Below, piece by piece: positions 34,622 to 43,612 of a DNA stretch of 64,000 nt; positions within the stretch are counted from its first letter, which is position 1, and each line of letters starts with the position of its first letter. Source of the stretch: JAXLVB01 sp046329195 (GTDB taxonomy: Bacteria > Bacteroidota > Bacteroidia > Cytophagales > Spirosomataceae); assembly GCA_046329195.1 (NCBI GenBank), contig JAXLVB010000003.1, positions 310,001-374,000 on the forward strand. The letters are read 5' to 3'. Both the position numbers and the translations under genes were made by a program. The notes beneath the pieces were generated by a model. That model did no database searches. It was not told the origin of the DNA and saw nothing but the letters and a program-made list of their open reading frames with translations.

Positions 34622-36439
34622 ATGAAAAAAATATCCTTCTTCTTGCTTTTGTTACATACTGTTGCCTTTGCGCAAACAGATGAAATTACCCTGTATAAAA
34701 AAACATCGGCAATGATTCCGATGCGAGATGGGATCAAACTCTATACGGTGATTGTAAGCCCTGTCAATGCCAAACAAGCCATACCTATTTTGCTACAACG
34801 CACCCCCTATGGCGCAAGCCTACCCGTCCCCGACGATTCTACCTTCCAAACTCGTTGGCTGGGTTCAGTAGTCACTATGGCCAAAGAGGGCTATTATTTT
34901 GTGTATCAAGACATTCGGGGCAAATACAAAAGCGAGGGCTCCATGCAAATTCACATGCCCATTACGCACCTCACCGAAAAAGGTACAATTGACGAAAGCA
35001 CCGATACGTGGGATACCATAGATTGGCTTGTTAAAAATCTGCCGAACAACAATGGCAAGGCTGGTATTTACGGCGTTTCGTACCCAGGTTGGTTGGCATT
35101 GGTTGGGGCTATTGATCCGCATCCCGCTCTAAAGGCTTCGTCGGAGCAGGCGTGTATGGCCGATTTGTTCTTGGGCGATGATTTTCATCACAATGGAGCC
35201 TTTCGGCTGAGTTATGGTATGGAATATACCTATGAGGTTGAGTATGATAAAACCACCGATAGTAATTTCCCTTTTCCTCAATATGATTTGTACGATTGGT
35301 ATATCAAACTTGGTTCGTTGAGCAATGTGAATGCCAAATATTTTCATAACAAAATCCCGACCTGGAATAGCTTTGTCGAACACCCTGATTATGATGCTTT
35401 TTGGCAAAAAAATTCACCACTCAACTATGTAAAATCTGCCGAAATTCCACAGTTGCACGTAGGCGGCTACTACGACCAAGAAGACATCAACGGCCCACAG
35501 CTCATGTACAGTCACATGGAGAAAAACGATGCTAATCATCAAAACTACTTGGTGCTGGGTCCGTGGAATCACGGTCAATGGGCTCGTGGCAATGCCGATA
35601 GTTTGGGAAAAATTGCCTTTGGCAGCAAAACGGGCGTTTGGTTCAGAGATGTACAGAAAAAATGGTTTGACTATTGGCTCAAAGGCAATGGCAATGGCAA
35701 ATTTGACGAAGCCACCTGCTTTCAGACTGGAAGTAATCAGTGGAAAACCTACACTTCATGGCCCCCCAAAGATGTTGTTTTGCAAAAATTATATTTAGCG
35801 ACAAGTAACAAAGCGTCGTTTGCCAAACCAACAGGCAATAGTTTTGTGAGCTTTGTGAGCGACCCTGCTAAACCTGTACCCTACCGAACTTTACCGATAG
35901 AAGCTACCTACGGCCCTGGTAGCCGTTGGCGAGCTTGGCAAGTAGAAGACCAGCGTTTTGTCTATAACCGCCCTGATGTGTTGAGTTTTGAGATAGACTC
36001 GCTCACAGAAGACCTTACCGTTACTGGAAAAATAGTGGCACATCTGATGGCCAGCACCAGCGGCTCCGATGCCGACTGGATTGTGAAATTGATTGACGTG
36101 TACCCTGCTTTTGACCCTCAGAACATAAGTATGAGCAATTTCCAACTGCCTGTAGCGATGGAAGTGTTTAGGGGACGCTATCGAAAGAGTTTTTCAACGC
36201 CGTTACCCCTCACACCAAACAAACCAGAGGAGTTTACGATTGACTTGCACGATATTAATCACACCTTCAAAAAAGGCCACAAAATCATGGTACAAGTACA
36301 AAGTACATGGTTTCCGCTGATTGACCGCAATCCTCAAAAGTACGTCCCCAACATTTTTGAGGCCAAAGACAGTGATTTCATCAAGGCCGAACATCGTATT
36401 TATTCGTCAAGCTACCTCGAATTACCCATTATGAAGTAA
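34622..36439 (+). CDS. Secreted CocE/NonD-family (S15-type) hydrolase
   Basis: This alpha/beta hydrolase of the X-Pro dipeptidyl-peptidase/CocE family has 605 residues from the ATG at 34622 (a TTG two codons earlier is not needed). A signal peptide (MKKISFFLLLLHTVAFAQ) indicates export. The catalytic triad is visible: S153 in GVSYPGW, D285 in GGYYDQED and H317 in WNHGQWA. A C-terminal beta-sandwich follows (about 385-605). Members hydrolyse acyl or peptide bonds and are often glutaryl or alpha-amino-acid ester hydrolases; the substrate is unknown. The fucosidase gene follows after only 15 bp, so the two form an operon. Confidence 0.92.
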   Translation: MKKISFFLLLLHTVAFAQTDEITLYKKTSAMIPMRDGIKLYTVIVSPVNAKQAIPILLQRTPYGASLPVPDDSTFQTRWLGSVVTMAKEGYYFVYQDIRGKYKSEGSMQIHMPITHLTEKGTIDESTDTWDTIDWLVKNLPNNNGKAGIYGVSYPGWLALVGAIDPHPALKASSEQACMADLFLGDDFHHNGAFRLSYGMEYTYEVEYDKTTDSNFPFPQYDLYDWYIKLGSLSNVNAKYFHNKIPTWNSFVEHPDYDAFWQKNSPLNYVKSAEIPQLHVGGYYDQEDINGPQLMYSHMEKNDANHQNYLVLGPWNHGQWARGNADSLGKIAFGSKTGVWFRDVQKKWFDYWLKGNGNGKFDEATCFQTGSNQWKTYTSWPPKDVVLQKLYLATSNKASFAKPTGNSFVSFVSDPAKPVPYRTLPIEATYGPGSRWRAWQVEDQRFVYNRPDVLSFEIDSLTEDLTVTGKIVAHLMASTSGSDADWIVKLIDVYPAFDPQNISMSNFQLPVAMEVFRGRYRKSFSTPLPLTPNKPEEFTIDLHDINHTFKKGHKIMVQVQSTWFPLIDRNPQKYVPNIFEAKDSDFIKAEHRIYSSSYLELPIMK

Positions 36440-36454
36440 TCAAAGCACCAACCC

Positions 36455-37735
36455 ATGAAAAAAACGCTACTACTCCTACTCCTTTCGATGACGGCCTTGG
36501 CCCAGTCTAAGCCCGACTCCGCCAAACTGGCTTGGTTTACCGATGCTAAACTTGGTATTTTTATCCATTGGGGCATTTATAGCGTTCAGGGAGTTGACGA
36601 GTCGTGGTCGTTTTTTAACGGATACCTGAGCCACGACGAGTACATGAAGCAACTCAACGGCTTCACGGCACGTAACTACCACCCCGAAGACTGGACAAAG
36701 CTAATCAAAGAAAGCGGGGCTCGTTATGCCGTGCTGACGACTAAACACCATGATGGAGTGGCCTTGTGGGACACCAAACTAAGTGACCTGAGCGTAGTGA
36801 AGAAAACACCCGCCCAGCGAGATTTGGTACGCCCATTGGTCGAAAACCTACGCAAAAACAACCTCAAAGTAGGGCTGTATTTCTCGCTATTGGATTGGTC
36901 CAACGAACATTACGATGTGATTACGAAAGTTCAAAAACGGTATCAAAAAGACAGCGCTCGTTTCGAGAAATTTGTGCGTTTTTATCAAGGACAATTGCAG
37001 GAGTTACAGTCAAATTACCGCCCTGACCTTTGGTGGTTTGACGGCGACTGGGAACACAGCGCCGCCGAATGGAAGGCCGAAGCCACTCGTAAACTACTGC
37101 TGTCGGCCAATCCGAAAGCTATCTTGAACTCTCGCTTGGCTGGCTATGGCGACTACGGTACACCCGAACAAAGCCTGCCTATTGCTCGCCCCGCCGACAA
37201 AACTTGGGAGTTGTGCATGACCATCAACGATAGCTGGGGCTACCAAGGCACCGACCGCAACTACAAGACTTCGCAACAAATCATCGAGATTTTTGCAGAA
37301 TGTATCAGTAAAGGAGGCAACTTGCTCCTCGACATCGGCCCCAAAGAAGATGGCTCGCTCGCCGAAGAACAGGTAAAAGTATTGAAAGACTTAGGCCGCT
37401 GGACCAAAAAGCATGAAGATGCCATTTTTGGCACGGTAGAGGGCTTGCCCAATGGCTATTTTTATGGCCCCACAACGCTCTCAAAAGACAAAACTTTACT
37501 TTATTTGTTTCTGCCAAACAAACAGAGCGGGCAGGTGATGCTCAAGGGTGTCAAAAATAAAATCAACCGAATTTGGGTTGTTGGCAATGGCACTAAACTC
37601 AACCATACCGTACAGCTGAAACCCTACTGGAGCCAACACGCTGGCTTGGTGTTTATCGACGTGCCACCTCATGTGGTGGATGACCAAATGACTGTCCTGG
37701 CGGTGTTATTGGATAAGTCATTGGAGTTGGATTAG
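36455..37735 (+). CDS. Alpha-L-fucosidase, GH29 family
   Basis: This exported glycosidase, 426 residues, removes alpha-L-fucose from glycans. The signal peptide MKKTLLLLLLSMTALAQ is followed by the GH29 barrel: GIFIHWGIYSV, YAVLTTKHHDGVALWDT, WWFDGDW with the likely nucleophile D196, WELCMTINDSWGYQ and KGGNLLLDIGPKEDG. The C-terminal beta domain is short. It directly follows the CocE-type hydrolase gene and ends in a very strong terminator shared with the converging Asp-box gene. Expression together suggests scavenging of fucosylated glycoconjugates, but no SusCD pair is present nearby. Confidence 0.95.
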   Translation: MKKTLLLLLLSMTALAQSKPDSAKLAWFTDAKLGIFIHWGIYSVQGVDESWSFFNGYLSHDEYMKQLNGFTARNYHPEDWTKLIKESGARYAVLTTKHHDGVALWDTKLSDLSVVKKTPAQRDLVRPLVENLRKNNLKVGLYFSLLDWSNEHYDVITKVQKRYQKDSARFEKFVRFYQGQLQELQSNYRPDLWWFDGDWEHSAAEWKAEATRKLLLSANPKAILNSRLAGYGDYGTPEQSLPIARPADKTWELCMTINDSWGYQGTDRNYKTSQQIIEIFAECISKGGNLLLDIGPKEDGSLAEEQVKVLKDLGRWTKKHEDAIFGTVEGLPNGYFYGPTTLSKDKTLLYLFLPNKQSGQVMLKGVKNKINRIWVVGNGTKLNHTVQLKPYWSQHAGLVFIDVPPHVVDDQMTVLAVLLDKSLELD

Positions 37736-37750
37736 TTAAGATACTTTAAG

Positions 37751-37793
37751 AAAAAACAGGGGAGGTTTGCTGTACAAACCTCCCCTGTTTTTT
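37751..37793. terminator. Bidirectional terminator between fucosidase and Asp-box genes
   Basis: A perfect 19-bp inverted repeat (37751-37769 with 37775-37793) has a 5-nt loop and A6/T6 ends, giving a T-tract on both strands. It serves both converging genes. Confidence 0.93.
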
Positions 37794-37797
37794 CTCT

Positions 37798-40700
37798 TTA
37801 CCTCCCATCCACAATTTCCTTCATCTGCCTACTTTTTAGCGTCTGATTAAGAGGAACAAGTCCCGTCTGCAAGACACTATCTAGTTTGCTAAGGTGTCCT
37901 TTGAGTTCGGTCGAAAGTTCTTCAAACACCTTGTAAACTCCAGCGGTTGGCTTGGCGTCGCCGGTTTCTAAGCTACGCCGCACTGCTGAAATACGATTGC
38001 CTAACTTGATTGGGAAATTGAGTGGGTCTTGGCCACTACGGTTTTTGGTTTGATAGAGGTCTTCTTCTATGGTAGTGATTTTGCTGGTTAACTCTTTGGC
38101 TGCCGACGAAAACGCCGCCTCATTGAGTTCTTTGTCTCGTTCTTCAATCTGTTTCCGTACCTTCCGAATCCGAATCACGGCTTCGTTGTTAGCACTTTCT
38201 TTGTCTCGGATTTTCATCGCCAAATCAAAACTTTCTTTCAAGTCAGCCTCGGTGACGTCTTTGAGGTTAGGATTGATTTTTACGGCAAATGGATAAGTTT
38301 GTATGTAATTCCCTGCCTTAAAACGCACCTGATACGAGCCAATTGGCGCTTTTGGGCCGTTTTTGGCATTGGCTCCCCACAAAATCATCCCTTCAAACGT
38401 AGTGGCACCTGGGTAGCGCAAATCCCATGAAAAGGTATTGAGACCCGCTGCCGTCACTGGACGGGCGGGCTCACGGTCCCAATTGGGCACATTAGGGTCA
38501 TTTTTGTACTCAGACTGAGTTCCTACAAAACTTTTTACCAGTTGCCCGTTTGCATCCAGAATCTCAATTTTTACCGTATCTGCTTTGTTAGCAAGGTAAT
38601 ACTGAAACACCGCATTGTACACCCCTCTGATGGCATCGGCAGGCTTGTAGAAAATCGCCGCTTGTTTCATGAGCTCTGGCGTGAGCTGGCGCAAAGGCTG
38701 GATGTCGTCCAGAATCCAGAAACCACGACCATGCGTTCCCAAGACCACGTCATTGTCTTTTACGACCAAATCTCGGATTGGAGTGTCAGGAAGGTTGAGT
38801 TGCAGCGGTTGCCAATTATCTCCTGCATTAAACGACACATACGCTCCATGTTCTGTTCCTAAAAACAACAGCCCTGGACGTACATGGTCTTCTCGAATGC
38901 TTCGAGCGAAATGCCCATCTTTCACGCCGTTGATGATTTTGGTCCACGTTTTGCCATAATCACGAGTCCGAAAAATATACGGCTGTCGGTCGTCCACTTG
39001 GTATCGGAATGCTGCTACATAAGCCGTGCCTGCTTGGTGACGAGACTCATCAATAATAGCCACTACCGAGTGCTTGGGTAGGTCTTTTGGAGTGATGTCG
39101 AGCCAATTTTTTCCACCGTCTCGGGTAATATGGATTTTCCCATCGTCGGAGCCTGCCCAGATAGTATTGAGGTCATGGAAAGAGGGCGCTAAGGCAAACA
39201 CGGTGGCATAAATCTCAGGCCCGTTCATGTCTTTGGTGATTTCACCGCCCGTAGGGCCAAGCGTTTCGGGGTCGGCGTAGGTGAGATCAGGGCTGATTTT
39301 TTCCCAACTTTGGCCGTCATTGGTAGTACGCCACACGTGCTGCGAGCAGGTATAAAGCACTTTTGAATCACGAGGTGAAAACACAATGGGATACGTCCAC
39401 TGCCAGCGCTCGGGTAATGAACTGGCTGGCTCGCCGGAAAAGAAGCGTGGATACACCTGTACGTCTCGCATTTGTCCGTTGGTGCGGTCGTAGCGAGTGA
39501 GCAATGCCCCCTGACTTCCGGCGTAAAACACATCGGGTTTGTCGGGATGCGACGCAATGTAGCCACTCTCGCCGCCGCCCACATCGTATCCCCATGCGCC
39601 GAGTACATTCATGTGCCCCCAGCCATCGCTCGGAATCGCTATGGTAGAGTTGTCTTGCTGCGCTCCAGCCACATGGTACGGCACGTGGTTGGTGGTGGTT
39701 ACGTGATAAAACTGCGTGGTACAGTAGTCTTCATCCGTCCATGATTTTCCACCATTGACTGACACACACGCTCCTCCGTCGTTGGAGGCAATCATGCGTA
39801 GTGGATTATTAGGGTCAATCCAAAGGTCATGGTTATCGCCGTGTGGCACGTCGATTTCTTGGTCAAACTTCACCCCGCCATCTGTTGATTTATAGAAATC
39901 AACATTAAGGCAATACACCGTCTCTCGGTCGAAGGGGTCGGCGTAAATTCTTGAGTAATAGAATGCTCGCTGGCGTAGCTTACGCTCGTCGTTGGTCTTT
40001 TTCCAGGTAGCACCGCCGTCGTCAGAGCGAAATACACCTCCGTCAGCTGCTTCTACAATGGCCCAGAGTCGCTTCGAGTCAGCGGGGGATACGGTAATGC
40101 CAATTTTGCCAAGCATCCCCTCAGGCATACCCGGATTACGGCTGAGTTCGGTCCAGGTGTCGCCGCCATTTTCCGATTTCCAGAGCTTACAGTCGGGGCC
40201 ACCGCCCCACATTTTCCACGTTTTGCGATACACTTGCCACGTGGTAGCGTAAATCGTTTTGGGATTGTTGCGATCAATAATCAAGTCGGCCACGCCTGCT
40301 TTGGGGCTGACGTACAGCACTTTCTTCCAAGTAATTCCTCCGTCGGTAGAGCGAAAGACACCTCGTTCTTCGTTGTCGCCATAAGGATGCCCCAAGACAC
40401 CTACATACACAATATCGGGATTAGTAGGATGCACCCGAATCCGAGAGATGGCTTGGGTTTCTTTCAAGCCTAACGACCGCCACGTTTTGCCTCCATCCGT
40501 GGTTTTGTACACACCATCGCCCTGCGTGATGCTCCCCCGAAGTTGCGTCTCACCCCCGCCAATATATACGATATCGGGATTGGTTTCGGCCACTGCCACC
40601 GCCCCAATGGACGAACAGGTGATTTTGCCATCGGTAACTGGAAACCATTCTTGGCCGCCGTCAGTGGTTTTCCAGAGGCCACCGCCTGTGGCTCCAAAAT

Positions 40701-40872
40701 AGTATTCGTTAGGCCGACCCGGGCTACCCGAACTTCCCAACGAACGTCCACCCCGTTGAGGGCCGATGTTGCGCCATCGGAGTTTGTCAAAATACTTGGT
40801 ATCGTAGGTGGGTTGGGCAAAGCTCTGTGCCACTACCAAGAGCAGCCAACATAGCAAGTAAGTTTGTTTCAT
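37798..40872 (-). CDS. Secreted sortilin/VPS10-type Asp-box beta-propeller protein
   Basis: This 1024-residue protein has a signal peptide (MKQTYLLCWLLLVVAQSFAQ). About ten Asp-box repeats (TTDGGKTW, STDGGITW, SDDGGATW, TRDGGKNW and weaker ones) run from residue 70 to 720, which predicts one or two large beta-propellers. A beta-sandwich follows at about 770-860 and a Lys/Glu-rich helical tail at about 860-1020. Such proteins are often annotated as glycosyl hydrolases or VPS10-domain proteins. No catalytic residues can be assigned with confidence and a binding role is equally possible. It has no C-terminal sorting domain. Two promoter-like repeats lie upstream at 40925 and 41167. Confidence 0.88.
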   Translation of the reverse strand: MKQTYLLCWLLLVVAQSFAQPTYDTKYFDKLRWRNIGPQRGGRSLGSSGSPGRPNEYYFGATGGGLWKTTDGGQEWFPVTDGKITCSSIGAVAVAETNPDIVYIGGGETQLRGSITQGDGVYKTTDGGKTWRSLGLKETQAISRIRVHPTNPDIVYVGVLGHPYGDNEERGVFRSTDGGITWKKVLYVSPKAGVADLIIDRNNPKTIYATTWQVYRKTWKMWGGGPDCKLWKSENGGDTWTELSRNPGMPEGMLGKIGITVSPADSKRLWAIVEAADGGVFRSDDGGATWKKTNDERKLRQRAFYYSRIYADPFDRETVYCLNVDFYKSTDGGVKFDQEIDVPHGDNHDLWIDPNNPLRMIASNDGGACVSVNGGKSWTDEDYCTTQFYHVTTTNHVPYHVAGAQQDNSTIAIPSDGWGHMNVLGAWGYDVGGGESGYIASHPDKPDVFYAGSQGALLTRYDRTNGQMRDVQVYPRFFSGEPASSLPERWQWTYPIVFSPRDSKVLYTCSQHVWRTTNDGQSWEKISPDLTYADPETLGPTGGEITKDMNGPEIYATVFALAPSFHDLNTIWAGSDDGKIHITRDGGKNWLDITPKDLPKHSVVAIIDESRHQAGTAYVAAFRYQVDDRQPYIFRTRDYGKTWTKIINGVKDGHFARSIREDHVRPGLLFLGTEHGAYVSFNAGDNWQPLQLNLPDTPIRDLVVKDNDVVLGTHGRGFWILDDIQPLRQLTPELMKQAAIFYKPADAIRGVYNAVFQYYLANKADTVKIEILDANGQLVKSFVGTQSEYKNDPNVPNWDREPARPVTAAGLNTFSWDLRYPGATTFEGMILWGANAKNGPKAPIGSYQVRFKAGNYIQTYPFAVKINPNLKDVTEADLKESFDLAMKIRDKESANNEAVIRIRKVRKQIEERDKELNEAAFSSAAKELTSKITTIEEDLYQTKNRSGQDPLNFPIKLGNRISAVRRSLETGDAKPTAGVYKVFEELSTELKGHLSKLDSVLQTGLVPLNQTLKSRQMKEIVDGR

Positions 40873-40924
40873 GTGATTAAGGTTTGATGACGAATGTCGT
40901 TAGGTGACTGGGAGTATCTGGACG

Positions 40925-40970
40925 TTCAAAGATAAATTAATCAACCTCATCTTTCGCTATGTTGAACATG
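40925..40970 (-). repeat. 46-bp imperfect direct repeat, copy A, with a TATCTTTG -7 box
   Basis: Copy A matches copy B (41167-41212) in 39 of 46 positions. On the minus strand it contains TATCTTTG (40927-40934), a perfect match to the TAnnTTTG -7 consensus, 55 bp upstream of the Asp-box gene's ATG. No clear -33 box is present. Confidence 0.7.
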
Positions 40971-41166
40971 TTTTTATCAGGAACTTGCGGGGGCGTGGTT
41001 AGTTATTGTGATTTCTTGACACTTCGCCTGTGGTGGGTACCCACACCGAATCACATGGGTAACAACTATCCAACTCAAAACTTATATCCTCTTTCTTTGG
41101 CAACAGTCTTGTCTAAAACACGTCTCCAATGGGATTTTCAGCGTAAAGTACTTTTTCTGAGTGCTT

Positions 41167-41212
41167 TTCAAAGATAAATCAATCAAAATCATCGGGCGCT
41201 ATGTTGAAAATG
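41167..41212 (-). repeat. 46-bp imperfect direct repeat, copy B, with a TATCTTTG -7 box
   Basis: Copy B has the same orientation as copy A, 242 bp away, and keeps the minus-strand TATCTTTG (41169-41176). It lies 45 bp before the ThuA start, but its -7 box points away from that gene. It could be a duplicated leftward promoter. Confidence 0.7.
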
Positions 41213-41257
41213 ATTTATTTCGATTGATTTTTGCAAAACTCTAAACAATATAAACTA

Positions 41258-42286
41258 ATGATGCGTTTTTTCACTCGTCAACAGGGCTGGGTTCAGTCCA
41301 ATGGCTCACTTTGGAGGCTGTATGCCTTCTGTTTTTTTGTTTTCCTGTTAGGAAGTATCCTTGGGCAACTAACTTACGCTGCTCCCCCCAAAGGTCCTAT
41401 CAAAGTCTTGATTGTGGATGGTCAAAACAACCACGAACAGTGGCCAAAAATCACCTTCATGATGAAGAAGTATTTGGAAGAAACAGGCAAGTTTGCGGTT
41501 GACGTGAAGCGGTCGTACTTTACCTGGAATGGGACTGATTTAATCCAAAAATACAAAATCGAAGGGGTTCCGGCTACGCAAGCCTTGCCTAAACCCAAAG
41601 CAGATTCGAGTTTTCATCCTGATTTTGCGAACTACGATGTGGTCATCTGCAATTTTGGCTGGAATGCCGCCCCTTGGTCTGACGAAACGCAGGCTGATTT
41701 CGAGAAATTTATCAAAAAGGGTGGTGGTCTGGTGGTGATTCACGCTGCTGACAATTCGTTTCAGCAGTGGCCGGCTTACAACAAAATGATTGGCTTAGGC
41801 GGCTGGGGCGACCGCACCGAGAAAGACGGCCCTTATGTGTATTACGACCAAGAAGGAAAACTCGTGCGAGATACCCAACCCGGCAGGGCGGGCTCGCATG
41901 GGGCGCAGAAGGAGTTTTTGATTACCGTTCGCAATCCTGAGCACCCTATCACGAAGGGAATGCCGCTCAAGTGGATGCACAGCAAAGACGAACTTTATGA
42001 CCGTCTGCGTGGTCCTGCCGAAAACTTAGAGGTGCTGGCAACGGCGTTTTCGTCCAAAGAGAATCGTGGTACCGACCGTAACGAGCCGATGCTCATGACC
42101 ATAAAGTACGGCAAAGGGCGGATTTTTCACACGCCTATGGGTCATGTGGACTATTCGGTGGAGTGTGTGGGCTTTATTACCTGCTTGCTACGTGGTACTC
42201 AATGGGCCGCTACAGGTAAGGTGGACATTCTGATTCCGGCGGATTTCCCGACCGAAATGGCGGTGAGCCAGCGGAAATTTGATTAA
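41258..42286 (+). CDS. ThuA domain-containing protein
   Basis: This protein of the ThuA (class I glutamine amidotransferase-like) fold has 342 residues from the ATGATG at 41258. It begins with a long charged stretch and one membrane segment (WRLYAFCFFVFLLGSILG), so it is probably exported or anchored. The fold is shown by KVLIVDGQNNHEQW, YDVVICNFGWNAAPW, GGGLVVIHAADNSF, the insert GGWGDRTEKDG and the end motif GKGRIFHTPMGHVDYS. Members are linked to sugar metabolism but their reaction is not generally settled. It lies among secreted glycan-related genes. A perfect 42-bp palindrome starts 8 bp after its stop. Confidence 0.9.
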   Translation: MMRFFTRQQGWVQSNGSLWRLYAFCFFVFLLGSILGQLTYAAPPKGPIKVLIVDGQNNHEQWPKITFMMKKYLEETGKFAVDVKRSYFTWNGTDLIQKYKIEGVPATQALPKPKADSSFHPDFANYDVVICNFGWNAAPWSDETQADFEKFIKKGGGLVVIHAADNSFQQWPAYNKMIGLGGWGDRTEKDGPYVYYDQEGKLVRDTQPGRAGSHGAQKEFLITVRNPEHPITKGMPLKWMHSKDELYDRLRGPAENLEVLATAFSSKENRGTDRNEPMLMTIKYGKGRIFHTPMGHVDYSVECVGFITCLLRGTQWAATGKVDILIPADFPTEMAVSQRKFD

Positions 42287-42294
42287 CTTTGAGG

Positions 42295-42336
42295 ATCTGC
42301 TTCCAACATGGGCAGTTGCCCATGTTGGAAGCAGAT
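42295..42336. repeat. Perfect 42-bp palindrome (20-bp arms, 2-nt centre)
   Basis: The arms 42295-42314 and 42317-42336 are exact reverse complements, separated only by GT. There is no T-tract on either side, so it is an atypical terminator between the converging ThuA and sbcD genes. Confidence 0.9.
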
Positions 42337-42357
42337 TATACCTTTGTTACCCCTCCC

Positions 42358-43593
42358 TTATTCCTCCTCATCCAGCGCCAATACTTCTCTAAACAGATTC
42401 AGGATAGATTCGCTCGGAAGTTGACCTTTTCCTTCTTTACTGTTGCGGAAATAGTCGGTAAATAACTCTTCCATTGACTTGTTTTCAAGATCCAACAAGG
42501 GACTTTCGGAGGTTTCTTCTTTCTTACTACGAATCTCTGGGATAATGGGCATGAGGTAGGGATGCGCCTCCATGAGTCGTTTTTTATCTGCTGATTCTAA
42601 GTACGTTTCGGTGACCAAAGTCAGTTGGACAATGGCCTCTGGATGCTCGGTTAGCCATACCAAGGCATCGGCTACATTGTCAAATTTTTTACGAAGAAGT
42701 CGCTTGCCCTTAGTTAGTGCAATGGACTGAATATCAACGGGCTGATTGGGTTGAGCCTGTATCAACACCACATATTTAGTTTGATCTGCTTCCGAAAAAC
42801 TATACGCCAACGGGCTACTCGAATACACCACAGGACAAGGCTGGCGGTCAATGTATTGAAACCGGTGCAAGTGCCCTAAGGCTACGTACTGTGTTTGGGC
42901 TGGAATATTTTCAGAAAACACTGCCGACGCACCTCCTACGTGCAGAATCGGCTTTTCTTCTTCTGGTTCTTCGGGGGGTTCGGTTCCGTTTTTCATCATA
43001 AACAGATGCGAAACCAACATATTCACCCCTTTTTCATCAAAATATTGGTCGGCTAAGGCTTGCCAATGGTCTTGCAAATGTTGGCGGAGGTTTCCTTCGG
43101 TTTCCTCTATACCCAAAAACGTTTTGAGGCGCAGTTCGTTGGCATAAGGCGTCAAGATAAGCCGTAGTGGGAAAGGCGACTGAGGCAAGCTTAGCTCCAC
43201 AAAACCCTTGTCTGTTTGTGTCACTTTTACCCCTGCTTGGGTCGAAAAAGGCGTGATTTGCGTATTGGGAAAGCCTACAAAAATAATCCCACACGCCCGA
43301 GCCAGCGCATCGGGCACTTCGATGCGTTCGGGCGAGTCGTGATTGCCAGCAATGGCTACTACCGCACGAGCGCCATTAGCACTCAGGCGATGCAACGTAC
43401 TGTATAACAACTCTGTAGCCTCTGCCGATGGACTAAAACTATCAAACAAATCACCTGCTACTAACACCACGTCAACGGCCTCTCGCTCGGCGATTTCACA
43501 GATTTCAGAGAGTACTTCCCGTTGCTCCTCCAAGCGAGAAAAGGCGTCCAGTCGTTTACCCAAATGCCAGTCGGCAGTATGCAAGACTTTCAT
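42358..43593 (-). CDS. sbcD: Exonuclease SbcD, Mre11-like nuclease subunit
   Basis: This is the metallophosphoesterase subunit of SbcCD, 411 residues. The two-metal site motifs are in order: D8 and H10 in ADWHLG, D48 in GDLFD, N84 and H85 in GNHDS, LVSHLF and ALGHLHR. A capping domain and a C-terminal region for binding SbcC follow (about 285-411, Lys/Glu-rich). Its start, MKVLHTADWHLG, is the family norm. It should work with the SbcC encoded at 31259-34354; in most genomes the two genes are adjacent, but here four genes lie between them. Confidence 0.95.
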   Translation of the reverse strand: MKVLHTADWHLGKRLDAFSRLEEQREVLSEICEIAEREAVDVVLVAGDLFDSFSPSAEATELLYSTLHRLSANGARAVVAIAGNHDSPERIEVPDALARACGIIFVGFPNTQITPFSTQAGVKVTQTDKGFVELSLPQSPFPLRLILTPYANELRLKTFLGIEETEGNLRQHLQDHWQALADQYFDEKGVNMLVSHLFMMKNGTEPPEEPEEEKPILHVGGASAVFSENIPAQTQYVALGHLHRFQYIDRQPCPVVYSSSPLAYSFSEADQTKYVVLIQAQPNQPVDIQSIALTKGKRLLRKKFDNVADALVWLTEHPEAIVQLTLVTETYLESADKKRLMEAHPYLMPIIPEIRSKKEETSESPLLDLENKSMEELFTDYFRNSKEGKGQLPSESILNLFREVLALDEEE

Positions 43594-43612
43594 GCTAATT
43601 AGGGATGAAGCA

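Larger units (their letters stand above)
40873..41257. promoter_or_regulatory. Divergent intergenic region with a duplicated promoter-like segment
   Basis: This 385-bp gap separates the Asp-box gene (leftward) and the ThuA gene (rightward). It contains the two 46-bp repeats described separately and, between them (40971-41166), 196 bp in which I see no coding or structural feature. Confidence 0.5.

Noticed and set aside
37751..37793. Attachment site or integrase target
   Set aside because: The sequence is an ordinary bidirectional terminator with A and T ends between converging genes.
40971..41166. Small transposon remnant between the two 46-bp repeats
   Set aside because: The repeats are direct, not inverted, there is no target-site duplication or transposase fragment, and the repeats contain promoter boxes.
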